Source of the DNA: Ricinus communis
Taxonomy: Eukaryota > Streptophyta > Magnoliopsida > Malpighiales > Euphorbiaceae
NCBI RefSeq assembly: GCF_019578655.1
Contig: NC_063261.1
Span: 9,990,446-10,054,445 of the forward strand
DNA: 64,000 bases
Direction of reading: 5' to 3'
Made by a program: the position numbers and the translations under genes. Positions 33,359-45,755 of the stretch are shown one piece after another; within the stretch, counting starts at the first letter, position 1; each line of letters starts with the position of its first letter. The notes beneath the pieces are model-generated. The model ran no database searches. It saw only the letters and a program-made list of their open reading frames with translations, and was not told the DNA's origin.

Positions 33359-33378
33359 TTCTCCCCCCCTTAAAAAGA
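33359..33378 (-). other. Polypurine tract of the non-autonomous element
   Basis: In element sense CTTTTTAAGGGGGGGAGAA lies directly before the downstream LTR start TGTAATACCC. This is the expected position and composition of a plus-strand primer. Confidence 0.85.
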
Positions 33379-34835
33379 AATTCGTACCTCGAATTTTAAA
33401 AGAAAAGGGGTTTCACTCAAGACTGAAACTAATTAGGAACCTCTCATCTCCACTCGGCTTCTCGAGAACTTTTCCTCGGCAGAAACTAAACTCAACCATC
33501 TGACCCATCGACAAAACCCTTACGCAAAACTGGCGAACCTGGGAATCAGCGATCCTGATTTACGGCTCGTCGAAAATCAAATCTTCACTTGCTTCCACAC
33601 ACTGAGGGTCCAACACAAGTAAAGGATCAAAATACACTTCCTCAACCCAGACCTACGAACTACTGGATTTGACCTCAGAGAACATTATCTGGCGGCAAGT
33701 CCAACTTGCATGCCACCTCACCAACCTACTGACAAAACCAAGGGTTTCCACACAAGAAGGGCCAACTCTGATCTTGCCAAAAATCCACTCACCAAATTTC
33801 CTTCCTAATGAAATGTCCTTACACGCGCAGAAAATTCTTAACATCCACATCACATCATCCTCGACATAACATCCATTTGATCGCATCAACCGACACAACC
33901 CATGCCATCCTGACACAAGATTCCTATTTGACTAAAATCTAAAAGCCTCCTTTATAATCCAACATGGGGCTTACAGCGCCACAGACTTACTCTCTCAGCA
34001 ACTCAGCTCGTCATCCAGAGAATTCCCAAGCTAACACAATTTACTTTGAAAAATTTACTTATTTATTTACTTTATAATCATCATTGATAAAGCTTTATCA
34101 TTTTGGAAAAACACTTCTGTAAAATCATAAAATCTCTAGCCATTTCTCTTTATATAAAATTCTACAATATCGCTCACCAGGGTGATGGTGCCCCTATCAC
34201 TAAGGGTTGCAATGCACGATGTATGATGCATGTCCTAAAATGAATTTATGCATGCCTAACAGTGAAATGCCATAATGCATTCTTACGGGACTGGGTGCAA
34301 TATTGTATTTTAAAACACTTGTTCTACTTAGAAAAATAAATAATGTTCGCTTAAGTTTCTCTAGATTCCGAGCATCCGAAAATACTCCTACCACCTTTCT
34401 TAAGCTTCTTAGAATCACAAACTCAACCATAAAACTCTAACATCCGCTCGACTTCCCAAGCACTAACGTCAGCGCTACTCAATAAGGCGATGCCTGATGC
34501 GATGACGAGGCAGTCCATGACACGACTGCAACCTCGCTCTACACTAAAATTGACTGCGGTGCCCACCATCGAAACAACAATCAAAGCTTCTAAACGCGGA
34601 CTACACTAATCACTTGATGAAAACGGCACGAGTCTACCATGCTTCAGATCTTCCCATCGCTACAAAGCTCATTCTCAACACAGCACCAAAGACAAGCTTA
34701 CTAGAAAGGAAAGGCTGACTCTCTAACAGTGAAGGTTGAGACACTGGAGTCAATGAAAATAACAAGACAGACTTGATCCTAACTCCGCAGTACCAAGAAA
34801 AATCTTAACTTAGGTCGAAGGAAATCTAAACCTAA
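33379..34835 (-). mobile_element. Internal region of the non-autonomous element
   Basis: About 1.46 kb between polypurine tract and primer site. No gag, protease, RT or integrase motif is visible on either strand, and the frames present (87 codons or fewer) are not conserved-looking. The LTRs (2.9 kb) are about twice as long as this internal part, a layout of LARD-type elements, which need enzymes from another element. Confidence 0.7.
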
Positions 34836-34847
34836 GCTCTGATACCA
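34836..34847 (-). other. tRNA-Met primer-binding site of the non-autonomous element
   Basis: In element sense TGGTATCAGAGC, exact, four bases after the upstream LTR end. It fixes the element orientation as minus. Confidence 0.9.
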
Positions 34848-34851
34848 ACTT

Positions 34852-37716
34852 TGTCACGACCCACTCTGTGGACCCGTGACCAGCACTAGGGAATGGGTAG
34901 GCGTAAGGCCATCGAATCCCGTAGTAAGCGTGACACTCACAACTCAAACAAATCTCATTTCAAATTAATATTATTAAAGCCACAAATTATCTTAATAGCT
35001 CATTTTACATAATAAATTCAGTCTGCCAGGAAAATTAGGCGAGACCCGAAACTCATAAAATTTACAACTGATACATCTACTATTACTACTGCGGAGAATC
35101 TAAGATTTACCAATTTACATACCAAATCAAACACCACCCGATAATGAAGAAGTCAGGTTACTGAGTAAGAGTCGCGAGAGGACTAACAGTCATGAATCTG
35201 AAAAATAGTAAAAATAAGACTGTCAGTCTCGAGAGTGAGTTAAAATCAAATAATCTAGAGACTACTGCTTTCTTCACAGAAAATATTAATCATTCGAATC
35301 AATATATCAACCATGCACGTAAATACAACCCATATTATAATACCCTATTGAATAAATAAATAAAATATATTTTTACTTTTACGGGACGAGTGGCTGAGTA
35401 GAACCCTAACCCCAAATTCTAGTAGCCATTTTGGCTCTCTTAATCCAATAAGACTAGCGCCCAGAGAGCAATGCTCGACCAGGGACCTTTACTCCGGCAT
35501 ATCATTCCAATAGGGTGGCCGAGCGGCTCGACGAGTCCTTAACTCCAAATTCAATCACTTAATATTCAAATAAGCCGGCGCCCAGACAGCGAAGCTCGAC
35601 CAGGGTCCTTTACTCTGGCATCTCACTCAAATCAGTCCAGAGAGCCATGCTCGACCAGGGAAAAACTCATAATAATCTTATTACCGCAATTTACTTAAAT
35701 CAGCCCAGAGAGCCATGCTCGACCAGGGCGAACTCATAAAAATCTTATTACCCGTCCATGATCATTACCGGTGCGCACACGGTCCTGATGTGACCCATCA
35801 GGCGGCATGTTCTACAAGCCATATTTCCCAAATCGCAATCACCACATTTAATAAATATTATTGTCTAAAGAAGTCATTCAACCATATCAAAATAACGATT
35901 AACAATTTACAGTAAGACATCATGCAACTCACGTGGAAAACTGATAATATTTGGTATTATCATAACATTACTATAATAATACTTATATTATCTTCAATAA
36001 TTAATAATCCAGTGAAATTATTTACGTTGCGATACTAATAACCATATTAAGCATAAACTTTCAAAATAGCATATTAAATTCAGACTTAGCAATAGTGCAA
36101 CGATTAAGTGACTTTAACTCACAGGATCAGGTGACGGTTAGAGCAAGCCGAACAAACGGACAATCTAGTCACGGAAAATAATTTATCAAAATGCTGAAAC
36201 AATCGATCATTAATCCTAGGTCTAGACTCCTAGGACTGACTGTCTAAGAATCTCGACTCGGGAGAATTCTACCGAAAATCCGGCAGAACCTCCCCTACAA
36301 TACGGACATTTACCCCCCATAAAAATGGGTCTAGGACCTATCAGAAAAACACTTCAAATATTCAACAATTCGAGCAACGGGAGTCGGGTCCCCAAACTTC
36401 ACTATTTCCCGACTCCGCCACATAACACAAAATACGAGGCAGGCAAACTGACCGATAATTATTTTTGACTCACAAATATTAAATACATAACACAAAACAA
36501 TAAGCACAATTCTAAATCAAAGGATTTCCAAGATCAACGGGCCAGAGAAAATTACCGAGACGCTCGGTCGCTTGGTTGACTCGCCTCCGGCAGCTGGAGT
36601 CTGATTGATGATCCGAACACACCATCGGACTCATAACAACGCGCTGACGACGATTTCCACTTTTGATTTTCTGATCTGACACCCGATCATCCGGAGAGAT
36701 TTGCGGACGATCTCGGCCGTCGATTTGCAAACGGAGCCCGATCGCCACGAAACCGGTGCCAATGTGAAGCTTGAGCTGAGGAGAGTCGGGATATGTCCTC
36801 TGATCGTCCATATCTCCGCCGGAGCTCACCGGAAAAATCCAAAAACCTCTACTGCCTCCATTTTCTCTCTCCACCGCGAACCTTCATTTCCGGCCACCAT
36901 TGTCGACACCACCACCGCCAAAACAAAGCTAAGGCCGAGAGGAGTCGATCGGCACCAAGATCAGCGGCCACCGATGCCGGAAGTGCCCGCACGGCGGCAA
37001 GGAAGCTTCGGCCATCGTCCTCCTCGCGCGAGTTCTGCCGCTCATTGGTGCCACTGCGGCGGCCACGCCGCCAACCAGGTGCCTGGACGGACGGCCCGAC
37101 GCCATGACTCCTTCCTCCGCGTGCTCCTTTCTCTCCCCCGACATCTCTCTTTCTTTTTCTTCTTCTTCCCTGATTCCATTCCTTCTTTCTTTCTTTCAAT
37201 ATCGACATTAAGCACCCAAACTTTCATTTAGCCTTTCAATTAAGCCTCTAACTATTTAATTTGGACCAAATCCGAATTATTGAAAATACAGAATTACATA
37301 AATACCCCTGACCGACATATTTATTTACGAAAATACTAAACTCACAAATTTCCATTAAAACTCCATAAAAATAAAATTATACTTTCAATCCTTATTCCAA
37401 AATTAATTTCCAATTTTGTCCTAACATAAAATTAATTTAAATAATAAATTTCCAACTTAAAATTTAATACTACTAATCAATTATAATACCAATTTTCCCA
37501 AAATTCTTTTATAAACATCCTTTACAATTTCTAGCATAATTTTCTAATATATAATTTTTATTTATACATATACATATACATTAGGGAAAAATTAGAATAA
37601 CCAAAAATATATTCTACCCTTCAAATAATTTTCTTGATTAATATCTTAAAATTTCAAACTAATTGAGTATAGAAAAATAACTTATTATTAAATATATAAA
37701 AATTTCGGGTATTACA
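34852..37716 (-). mobile_element. LTR of the non-autonomous element (upstream LTR in element sense)
   Basis: Partner of 30436-33358 and closely similar for most of its length, ending in the same termini and the TCACA duplication. It is not collinear throughout. It has one copy where the partner has two of the block around 35270-35350, extra sequence near 34965-35005, four hairpin words rather than five, and a divergent middle of the GC-rich block (36975-37105). Either the LTRs have been altered since insertion or one was converted by another element. Confidence 0.88.
35455..35740 (-). repeat. Hairpin-word array in partner LTR, four copies
   Basis: Same core as the array at 31090, with copies near 35463, 35585, 35639 and 35706. 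One interval contains a GGTGGCCGAGCGGCTCGACGAG stretch not seen in the partner, so the arrays evolve by gain and loss. Confidence 0.75.
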
Positions 37717-37721
37717 TCACA

Positions 37722-37908
37722 TGAGGCATTTCTTGGTTGTTGGCTATGGAGTTATAGGAACTCCAAAGGTAAACATGCTTGGTTCAGGTAAATCTCAGGA
37801 TGGGTGACCTCCTAGGAAGTTTTCGAATCTGCTAAGGGGATAAAACTATGAGGCATTTAGGGGCTAAAGTGGATAATATCTCATGTGATCTGGTTACAGG
37901 TCGTTACA
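37722..37908 (+). mobile_element. Cassandra-like TRIM, second LTR, final part with 5S rRNA-like promoter
   Basis: Positions 37755-37826 align with plant 5S rRNA from about position 45 on: GGAACTCC, GGTAAACATGCTTGG (A-box region), then GGATGGGTGACCTCC and TAGGAAGTTTTCG (C-box region). The GGATGGGTGACCTCC word is exact 5S sequence. It ends CGTTACA at 37908. In Cassandra elements this segment recruits Pol III. It is not a complete 5S gene: the 5' third and the 3' end are absent or unrelated. Confidence 0.8.
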
Positions 37909-38200
37909 AATTTAATAAGTGGTATCTAAATAGCGATAAATTCTGTTGGGTCTCTAAATAGCTACCAGGTTAGCAACCATAAATAAGTGGTCTATATATA
38001 GCTACCACACCACGTAGTCGCCAAATGGAAGCTAATTGGTTTCTAAATAGTCTTCTACATGAGTGCATCAGTGACCAACTAGAGACCAAGTAGAGACCAC
38101 TTTCTATGGTCGCTATCTATAGCGACCACTTCAAGTTTTGGTTGCTATTTTCATTAGCGATGAAGGTTTTAGAGATCACAAGATCTAATCTCTTAATTTA
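37909..38200 (+). mobile_element. CACTA-type subterminal repeat region, right part
   Basis: Contains the same word set as 28905-29340: GGTCTCTAAATAGCTACCA, AGCAACCAT, TAGAGACCAAGTAGAGACCAC, TGGTCGCTATC, TAGCGACCACTT. The far terminus is not clear; GCTATTTTCATTAGCG near 38147 may be a decayed end. Copia sequence begins right after. Confidence 0.55.
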
Positions 38201-38215
38201 GGATGAATTTGATAG

Positions 38216-41200
38216 AGACGGGAGGAGGAAGAAAGTACTAGCACTCAAAGCTGGTACAAGAGCATAAAAGAGAATGATATCCCAAGTGATGATGAAAACC
38301 AAAAAGAAGCTCAAAGTGAAAGTGATGATGTGCCTCTAATCACTAAGTATGTCAATAGGATTTTAGAGGCTAGGAAAAAAAGAAGCATCAAGCCTTTTAC
38401 TAACAAGAAGTCTTCCTCTAAGCCAAGACCAAGCAAAAACAAGAAGGATGATGTTACTTGCTATGAGTATGGAAAGCAAGAACACATCAAACTAGATTAT
38501 CCGAAAGATTTGAAGAGAAAGAATGGAGACAAGAAATAGAAGAAAAGACTTAAAGGCTACATGGAGTGATGTATTCTTAACCTCCAATATGGAGAGTGAT
38601 AAAGATGAAACGACCAACTTTTATTTCATGGCCAAAATTAAGGACTTGTATGAGGTATGCTCTACTCCTCAGTCTTCTAATTCATCTAATCATTTTTTTG
38701 GTGATGATATATTTGATATGAGGATGAGCTTTTACAAAATATGCTATCAAAATTCAATTTTTATAAAAATAAATGCTCCAACTTAGAAAAAGAACTTAAG
38801 ATTTTAAAGAAATAAGTTACTACTACTCTTAAAACTTCCAATGAGGACTTAAGAAAATCATTGATGAAGTTTCAAAAGAAAAGCTTAAAAGAAATAATTC
38901 TTTGAAAAATAAAGTTGAAGAGCTTAGGGATTTAATCTCCAAGTTTCCAAAAGGGAAGGAGTCTCTTGATACACTAATTGTATCTCAAAGACCACCCCTT
39001 GTGAGACATGGAGTGGGATTTTATGAAGCTTCCTCATCCACATTTCCAATATTTCACACAATCACTTTTATAAAGGCCACTCAACCCTCAATGGTTGAAA
39101 GTACTCCTAAAAGAGCTCAAACGCCAAACCACATATGAAACCTCCCACTTAAAGAAGAGAGGGATAGGATCACAAGTTCCTAAGACTAGGCCAAAAAGAA
39201 TAAAGCATGCATACATGTATAGGAAAAAAAAGTTAACAAATCTTGCTCATACATGTGTAATAATATGGTGAATGCATTGAGGTCTATACCTCAAGTAAAG
39301 GTAGCAAAGAAGACCAACTCTCACACTTCCCAAAATCCAAAGGGCATTTGCCATTATTGCTTGAGGGTTGGCCATGTTAACATTAAATGCAAAATAAGGA
39401 AGATGCATATCTTTATGGATGACACTTCCAAAGCTAACACCTAAGGATCCAACCTTGTATGGGTACCTAAAACTAAGTGAATTGACTTTTCCTTATAGGT
39501 GTGTCTTAAGTCCACAAGTATAAATCCTTAGCATGTTAAAGGCACATGACAGGAGACATGTCTCTTTATAAACATAAAAAATGATGATGGAGGCAAAGTC
39601 ACATTTGGTAATGACGCCAAGGAAAAGGTAATTAGCATTGGTTCTATTAGTAAGAATGGTCAATCTTTTATTAATGATGTTTTCCTAGTTGTCAGATTAA
39701 AGCATAATTTGTTGAGTGTAAGTCAATTGTGTGACAAAGGTAAGAAGGTCACTTTTGACTGTCATAGATGCTATGTTAATATCTTAATGGATGACACAAT
39801 AGCACTCAAGAGAGAAAAAAGTGGCAATACCTACTCAATTGACTTACACAAGGTTGCTAACCAATCTTTCAAGTATTTTTTTCTATTAATGATGAATCTT
39901 CACTATGGCATAGAAGACTCAGGCATGCAAGTATCAATGTTCTACAAAAGTTAGCCAAATAAGAACTTGTAAATGCACTTCCTAAGATGAAGTTCATCAA
40001 GAACAAACCTTGAAAACCATGTTAAATGGGAAAACAACATCCATTATCATTCAAATTATAGAACATTATAAGTATTTCTAAACCACTCTAACTTCTACAT
40101 ATGGATTTATTTGGACCAATTGGAGTAGCTAGTTTGGGTGGAACGTCATATGCATTGTTATTGTTGATGACTACTCTAGGTTCACTTCAGTTAATTCCCT
40201 TGCTTATAAAGTTTTACAAAACGTGTTTAAAATGAAAAAGGATACTTGATTTCCTCAATTAGAAGTGGTCATGGAAAAGAATTGAAAATGATTTTTTTTG
40301 AATCACTTTGTAATAAAATTAGTATTTCACACAACTTTTCATCTTTAGAACACCAAAACAAAATGGAGTTGTGGAGAGGAAAAATCAAACTCTAGTGGAA
40401 ATGGCTAGAACAATGCTCAATGAGTACAAACTTCTTACTTTTAGATGAAAGCCGTTAACTGTAGTTGTTATGTTGCAAATAAAGTTTTCGAAAGACCTTT
40501 GTTAAATGAAATATCTTATGAGCTTTGGAATGGAAGAAAGCCTAAGGTCTCATATTTTCGAGTGTTTGGATGCAAATGCTACATTTTAAACACCAAGGAG
40601 AATCTTAGAATTTTTGACTTCAAAACTGGCATAGAAATTTTTCTAGGCTATTCCACATCAAGCAAAGCTTATAGAGTCTTTAACAAACATACTTTAGCAA
40701 TTTAAGAGTCTATAAATAATATGTTTGATTAATTAAGCAAGCTTGATCTTAGGAAAGGTATTTGTGTGAAAGATCTTATAGGTGTATTTAAAAAGCTTAA
40801 TGTCAATCTTGATAACCTATCAAAAGAGATTGAAGAGTCCATTGAAGACAATCAAGAAAGTTAACCAAGTCATAATGCAACTCAAGAAGATCAAACTATT
40901 AAGAAATCATAAAGTTTTCCTAAGGAATGGAATTTTAAAAAGGATCATCCACTCACTCAAGTCATTAGAGATATATCAAAAGGTGTAAATACTCATTCTA
41001 AACTTATGGCAGTGAGTAATTTAGACTTTGTTTCTCAATTTGAGCCAAGGACTATGAATGAGCTCTAAATGATGAAAGTTGGGTGATTGCTATGCAAGAT
41101 GAACCCAATTAATTTGAGAGAAACAAAGTGTGGTAACTTGTTCCCAGGAACAAGTTGGATGAGCAAGGCTCTATTTGCTAGGAATAAAGCTAGATTGGTT

Positions 41201-43034
41201 GAAAAAGGCTACAACCAAGAGAAAGGCATCGGCTGTGTTGAGACCTTTACTCTAGTTGGTAGATTAGAAGCCATTAAAATTCTTTTAGCTTATGCATGTC
41301 ATATGAATTTCAAATTATTTCAAATGAATGTGAATAGTATATTTTTCAAATGGTTTTATTGAGGAGGAAGTATACGTTGAACAACTTCCCGCATTTGAAA
41401 GTCACAAGTTTCCAAATCATGTGTTTAAGTTTACTAAGGTCTTATATGGTTTAAAGAAATCTCTTAGAGCTTGGTATAAAAGGCTTAGTTCTCTTTTAAT
41501 TGAAAATGATTTTTCAAAGGGAAAAGTTAACACTACCTTGTGTGTAAAGAAACATAAGCATAACACTCTCATTATATGAACTTACGTTGATGAAATTATA
41601 TTTGATGCTACTAATGAATTACTTTGTGATGACTTTGCTAAGTGTATGACTAGAGAATTTGAGATGAGCATATGATAGGAGAGCTCAGATTCTTTCTTGG
41701 TCTTTAAATCAAGCAAAGTAAGGACGAAATATTTATTAACCAATCCAAGTATACAAAGGAAATCTTAAAGAAATTTGAGATGGATGGCCAAAACACCAAT
41801 GAGTGTCATAATAAATTTGGAGAAGGACTAGAAGGGTAAGAGTATAAATAAAAAGCTTTACAGAGGCATGATCGGTTCACTTTTATATTTAACCACCTCT
41901 AGATCTTATATCATGTACAATGTTTGTCTTTGTGTTAGATTTCATTCAAATCCTAAAGAGTCTCATTTAAATGTCATCAAAAGGATTTTAGAATATTTAC
42001 ATGGCACATTTCATTTAGGACTTTAAATCCTAAAAATTCATCTTTTGACATCATTAAGTTTTCAAATGCGGTTATGCGGGAAGTATTTTAGATAGGAAAA
42101 GCACTTTCAGAGCTTCTCATCTTCTAGGTGAATGTTTAGGCTCATGGTTTAGTAAGAAACAAGTTTCGGTTGCTCTCTCCATCGTAGAAGCCGAATATGT
42201 GGTAGCGGGATATTGTTGCACTTAAATCTTGTGGAAGCAATGCTTAAGAGATTATGTGAGAGAGGCTGATCACATTCCTATTAAATGTGACAACACTAGT
42301 GCTATAAATCTTCTAAAGAATCCTATTCAACTTTTTAGGAGTAAGCATATCGACATTAGACATAATTATTTAAGAGATCATATGCAAAATGGTGATATTG
42401 TATTAGAATTTATTGATAAAAGTAACAAACTTGTAGATTTTCTTACAAAATCTCTAAATGACGATAGATTAAACTATATGAAAAGAGAGCTAGGAATGAT
42501 TGATGGAAGTACATTGGATTGATTTTATTTTTTCATAATCATTTCTCATAATTGTGTTTTCTTAATGATTGACATGATATGCTTTATTAGGTCTACTTGT
42601 ATATTATTTCCTTTATGCATCTCTATTTTATCAAATTGAGTATTTACAACTTTTTTGGGGATGTGAGCTACACAATAGCCCATTAAGCCCTTTCACATTG
42701 AATAAAATTAGTTTGTGATCAAAGCATAACTTAGCATGGATTCAAAAATTTCATAAGCTTCCTTCATGTTATATTGAAGATTAAGAAGAGGAAGAGGAAG
42801 AGCAAATAGAAAGAGCACCTCACATTGATCTAGTAGTGCTGCAAAAGGCAAGGCTCCATGGTAAAAGAAGAAAAAAAGAAGAGGATGATTAATTTATTTT
42901 CAAAATTTCTTTCTTATTTCCAATATTTCTTTTCTTTTCTTTTCATGCATAGTCTCATGCCTTTGATCACATATCCTTAAATTCACTTTATCTTTTGATG
43001 TCTTTATATTTATGTTTCTTCTTTTGATTTTGCT
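38216..43034 (+). pseudogene. Sirevirus-type Ty1/copia gag-pol remnant
   Basis: Truncated at its start inside gag. In order: a decayed zinc knuckle CYEYGKQEHIKLDYP (38460-38505; two cysteines replaced by Tyr), a second CCHC-like CHYCLRVGHVNIKC (about 39350), GAG-pre-integrase text LLSVSQLCDKGKKVTFDCHR (39706-39770), integrase (TPKQNGVVERKN in a shifted frame at about 40350, YELWNGRKPKVSYFRVFGCKC at 40517-40580), RT (about 41180-41790, with YVDEIIF at 41585 where YVDDIIF is normal), and RNase H (HLLGECLGSWFSKKQVS, SIVEAEYV, CDNTSAINLLKNPIQ, KHIDIRHNYLRDHMQNGD, 42115-42520). The order integrase before RT defines copia; the gag and RNase H text fits Sireviruses. Many stops and frameshifts. Confidence 0.8.
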
Positions 43035-43049
43035 AAAGGGAGAAGAAAG
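43035..43049 (+). other. Polypurine tract of the copia remnant
   Basis: AAAGGGAGAAGAAAG about 500 bp after the RNase H stop, close to the AAAGGGGGAGAA tract usual before Sirevirus 3' LTRs. Confidence 0.6.
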
Positions 43050-44385
43050 TGAAAGATGCTAATAAAGATAGTATTTGTTAATCATAACTTAAAACAGAGA
43101 GTGCCTAAATCATTAGGAAAATTTAGCCTTAAATGATAATCATCTCACATTAAAGGGAATATAAGAAAAACACATACATATTAAGAAGGAGAAAAATCAC
43201 CTAAGAAGACACCTTTTTCTTAAAAAAATATTTTAGTATTTCTTGACATTTTATATCACTTTCTTGAAACCTACTTAGATTAAATGAGAGTGCATATTTC
43301 TAATATTGAATTTGTTTATTGTTCATTCATAAAGAGACAAAGTTTGGACAAAAGTGCTTAAGCTTCTCAAGAGTATTTTAAAAGAGCCTAAAAAGCACGA
43401 GGGCGCTTTTCAACTGGTTAAAATTGACCATCTATGTGGAAAGACCCCTTGAAAGACCCTCATTCTCATCAGGACACCTGGTAGTCAAAGAGAGCACAAG
43501 GGCGCCTTAAATTAAAGAGAAACATAGTTTTTGGCAGGAGGTTCCGTAAGCTGGACCGTGGGGATGCGCTTGAAGTGCAAATACGACTTTGCGAGGGGGC
43601 TTCTAGAGTGCAAGGGCAGATTTCATAATTAATTTTGAGTTAGTGATCATTACAAGGACAACCGCTATTATAGTGCCACGTGTCTGGAGCCTTTGGATAT
43701 CCAACGACTCTATTTAGAAAGCGCGAGGGCACTTTTCAAACAGAAAGTTTCTTTTTGCTAAATCATCAAGGTTTGTATTAAATGAGTTATGGGACCCTTG
43801 AAACATCTTTAATATGTTGGTATGAGTATAAATAACCCTTATAAAAACATATTATATAAGTATGTGAAATTATTAGTGCCCAAACTCTTGCACATTAATT
43901 TCTCAATTTACTACACTTAATTCTTTCTTTCTATAGTATTCTAAGTTGAATATCTTTATCAACTATACGAAAAAGGGTTGTTGTGTGAACCTACGTCTTA
44001 AAAACATAAGGAATTAGTTGTTGAGTTTCCATTAAAACTCAAGAGTTAAGAGACTTAGTGAGAGATTGATACACTGAGGGAAGAAGTTTAGTGTTAGCTT
44101 GTTAAAACATCAAGTTGTTGGGTGAACTTATTAAAATCCAGGTTTATAATCAAAATTGATTATAGTGGAATACTCTAGTGTGAGCTTGAGGAGTGGATGT
44201 AGGGCGGATTTTCGAACACTATAAACCCCATAGTACTCATCCTATTCCTCTTTTTGTTGATCATTAAGATGGAGAGAAACTCCTTAGTGAGGTTTTCATA
44301 CCCTAACTCTAAGGATTGGGGTAGAAAACTCCTCTAGACCTATATTTTCTAGGAGTGAATGTACCTCTTCAGAAATATCAAGTTT
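43050..44385 (+). mobile_element. Probable 3' LTR of the copia remnant
   Basis: Non-coding. The start may be TGTTAATC at 43076, and a TATA box TATAAATA lies at about 43825. Words such as GAGGGCGCTTTTCAA (43400), GCACAAGGGCGCC (43496) and GCGCGAGGGCACTTTTCAAA (43721) repeat through the putative U3. I could not fix the end, nor find a second LTR, so the limits are approximate. Confidence 0.4.
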
Positions 44386-45755
44386 GATAAGTGCTTCTTC
44401 ATCAAAAATTAGTTTGCTTGAGTCTTCTTTCTTTCTATTATTATTATACTAGAGTATTTTCATCAATCATTTCTAGTTCTCTTTTAATGAAGTTTAATCT
44501 CTCCTCATTTAGGGATTTATGAAAATATCAGCTAATTGGTTAGTTGTATCAACAAATTCTAATGCTACAACACCACTTTGTATATGATCTTTCAAAAAAT
44601 GATGTCTAATATCTATATGCTTAATTTTAGTATATTGAATAGGATTCTTAGAGAAATCTATAGCACTAGTGTTGTTATATATAATGGGAATGTGATCAAC
44701 CTCTCTCACATAATCTCTTAATTGTTATTTTATCCATGTGTGAAAAACAACTTGCCGCCACATATTCGGCTTCCGTGATGGAGATAGCAATCGAAAATTG
44801 TTTCTTGCTAAACTAAGATACTAAGCATTCACCTAGAAAGTGACAAGTTCTAAAAATGATCTTTATATCTAAAAGACTTTCCATATAATAGGCATCCAAA
44901 TAGCCTATTATGTCAAAAGATGTTTCTTTAGGATACCAAAGACCTAAATGCAAAGTACCATGCAAATATTTCAAAATCTTTTTTACGGCACTAAAATGAG
45001 ATTCTTTAGGATAAGATTGAAATCTAGCACATAGACATATACTATACATAATATCAGGTCTAAAAGCGGTTAAGTATAAGAGGGAGCTGATTATACCTCT
45101 ATAGGTCTTTTTATTTACACTCTTACCCTTCTCATCTTTGTCCAGTTTTGTTGTGACACTCATGTCAGTCTTGGCTACTTTACAATCATCCATCTCAAAT
45201 TTCTTTAAAGGTCTCTTGTGTACTTGGATTGGTTGATAAATATTACATCATTACTTTACTTGATTTGAAGACCATAAAAGAATTTGAGCTCTCCCATCAT
45301 ATGCTCATTTCAAATTCTCTAGTCATACACTTAGCAAAATCCTCACAAAATAATTCATTAGTAGCACCAAACACAATGTCATCAATATAAATTTGAACAA
45401 GTTAAAGTATCATGCTTGTGTTTCTTCACAAATAGTGTAGTATCAACCTTTCCTTTTAAAAATCCATTTTCAATTAAAAAGGAACTAAGCTTTTCATACT
45501 AAGCTCTAAAGGCTTGTTTCAATCTATATAAGACTTTAATCAATTTGAAAACATGATTAGGAAATTTATGACTTTCAAAACTGAGAGGTTGCATAACATA
45601 GACTTCCTCCTCAATAAATCCATTTAAGAATGCACTTTTCATATCAATTTGAAACAATTTGAAACAATTTGAAATTCATGTGACATGCATAAGCTAAGAG
45701 TATCCTAATAGATTCTAATCTAGCAACCATAGCAAAGGTCTCATCATAATCCACT
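44386..45755 (-). pseudogene. Second Sirevirus copia remnant, RT and RNase H, inverted
   Basis: Minus-strand text in order RT then RNase H: DYDETFAMVARLESIRILLA (about 45740), an intact catalytic YIDDIVFGATN (about 45395), KTYRGIISSLLYLTAFRPDI (about 45100), KYLHGTLHLGLWYP, then RNase H with EAEYVAAS, NNTSAIDFSKNPIQ and KHIDIRHHFLKDHIQSG down to 44509. A short tandem slip (GAAACAATTT, repeated) sits near 45650. It faces the + strand remnant ending near 44385 but is a different copy: residues differ throughout. It begins abruptly at 45755. Confidence 0.75.

Noticed and set aside
37755..37826. Possible 5S rRNA gene
   Set aside because: Only the middle part of 5S is present, with substitutions, inside a TRIM LTR. 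The 5' third and the 3' end are missing.
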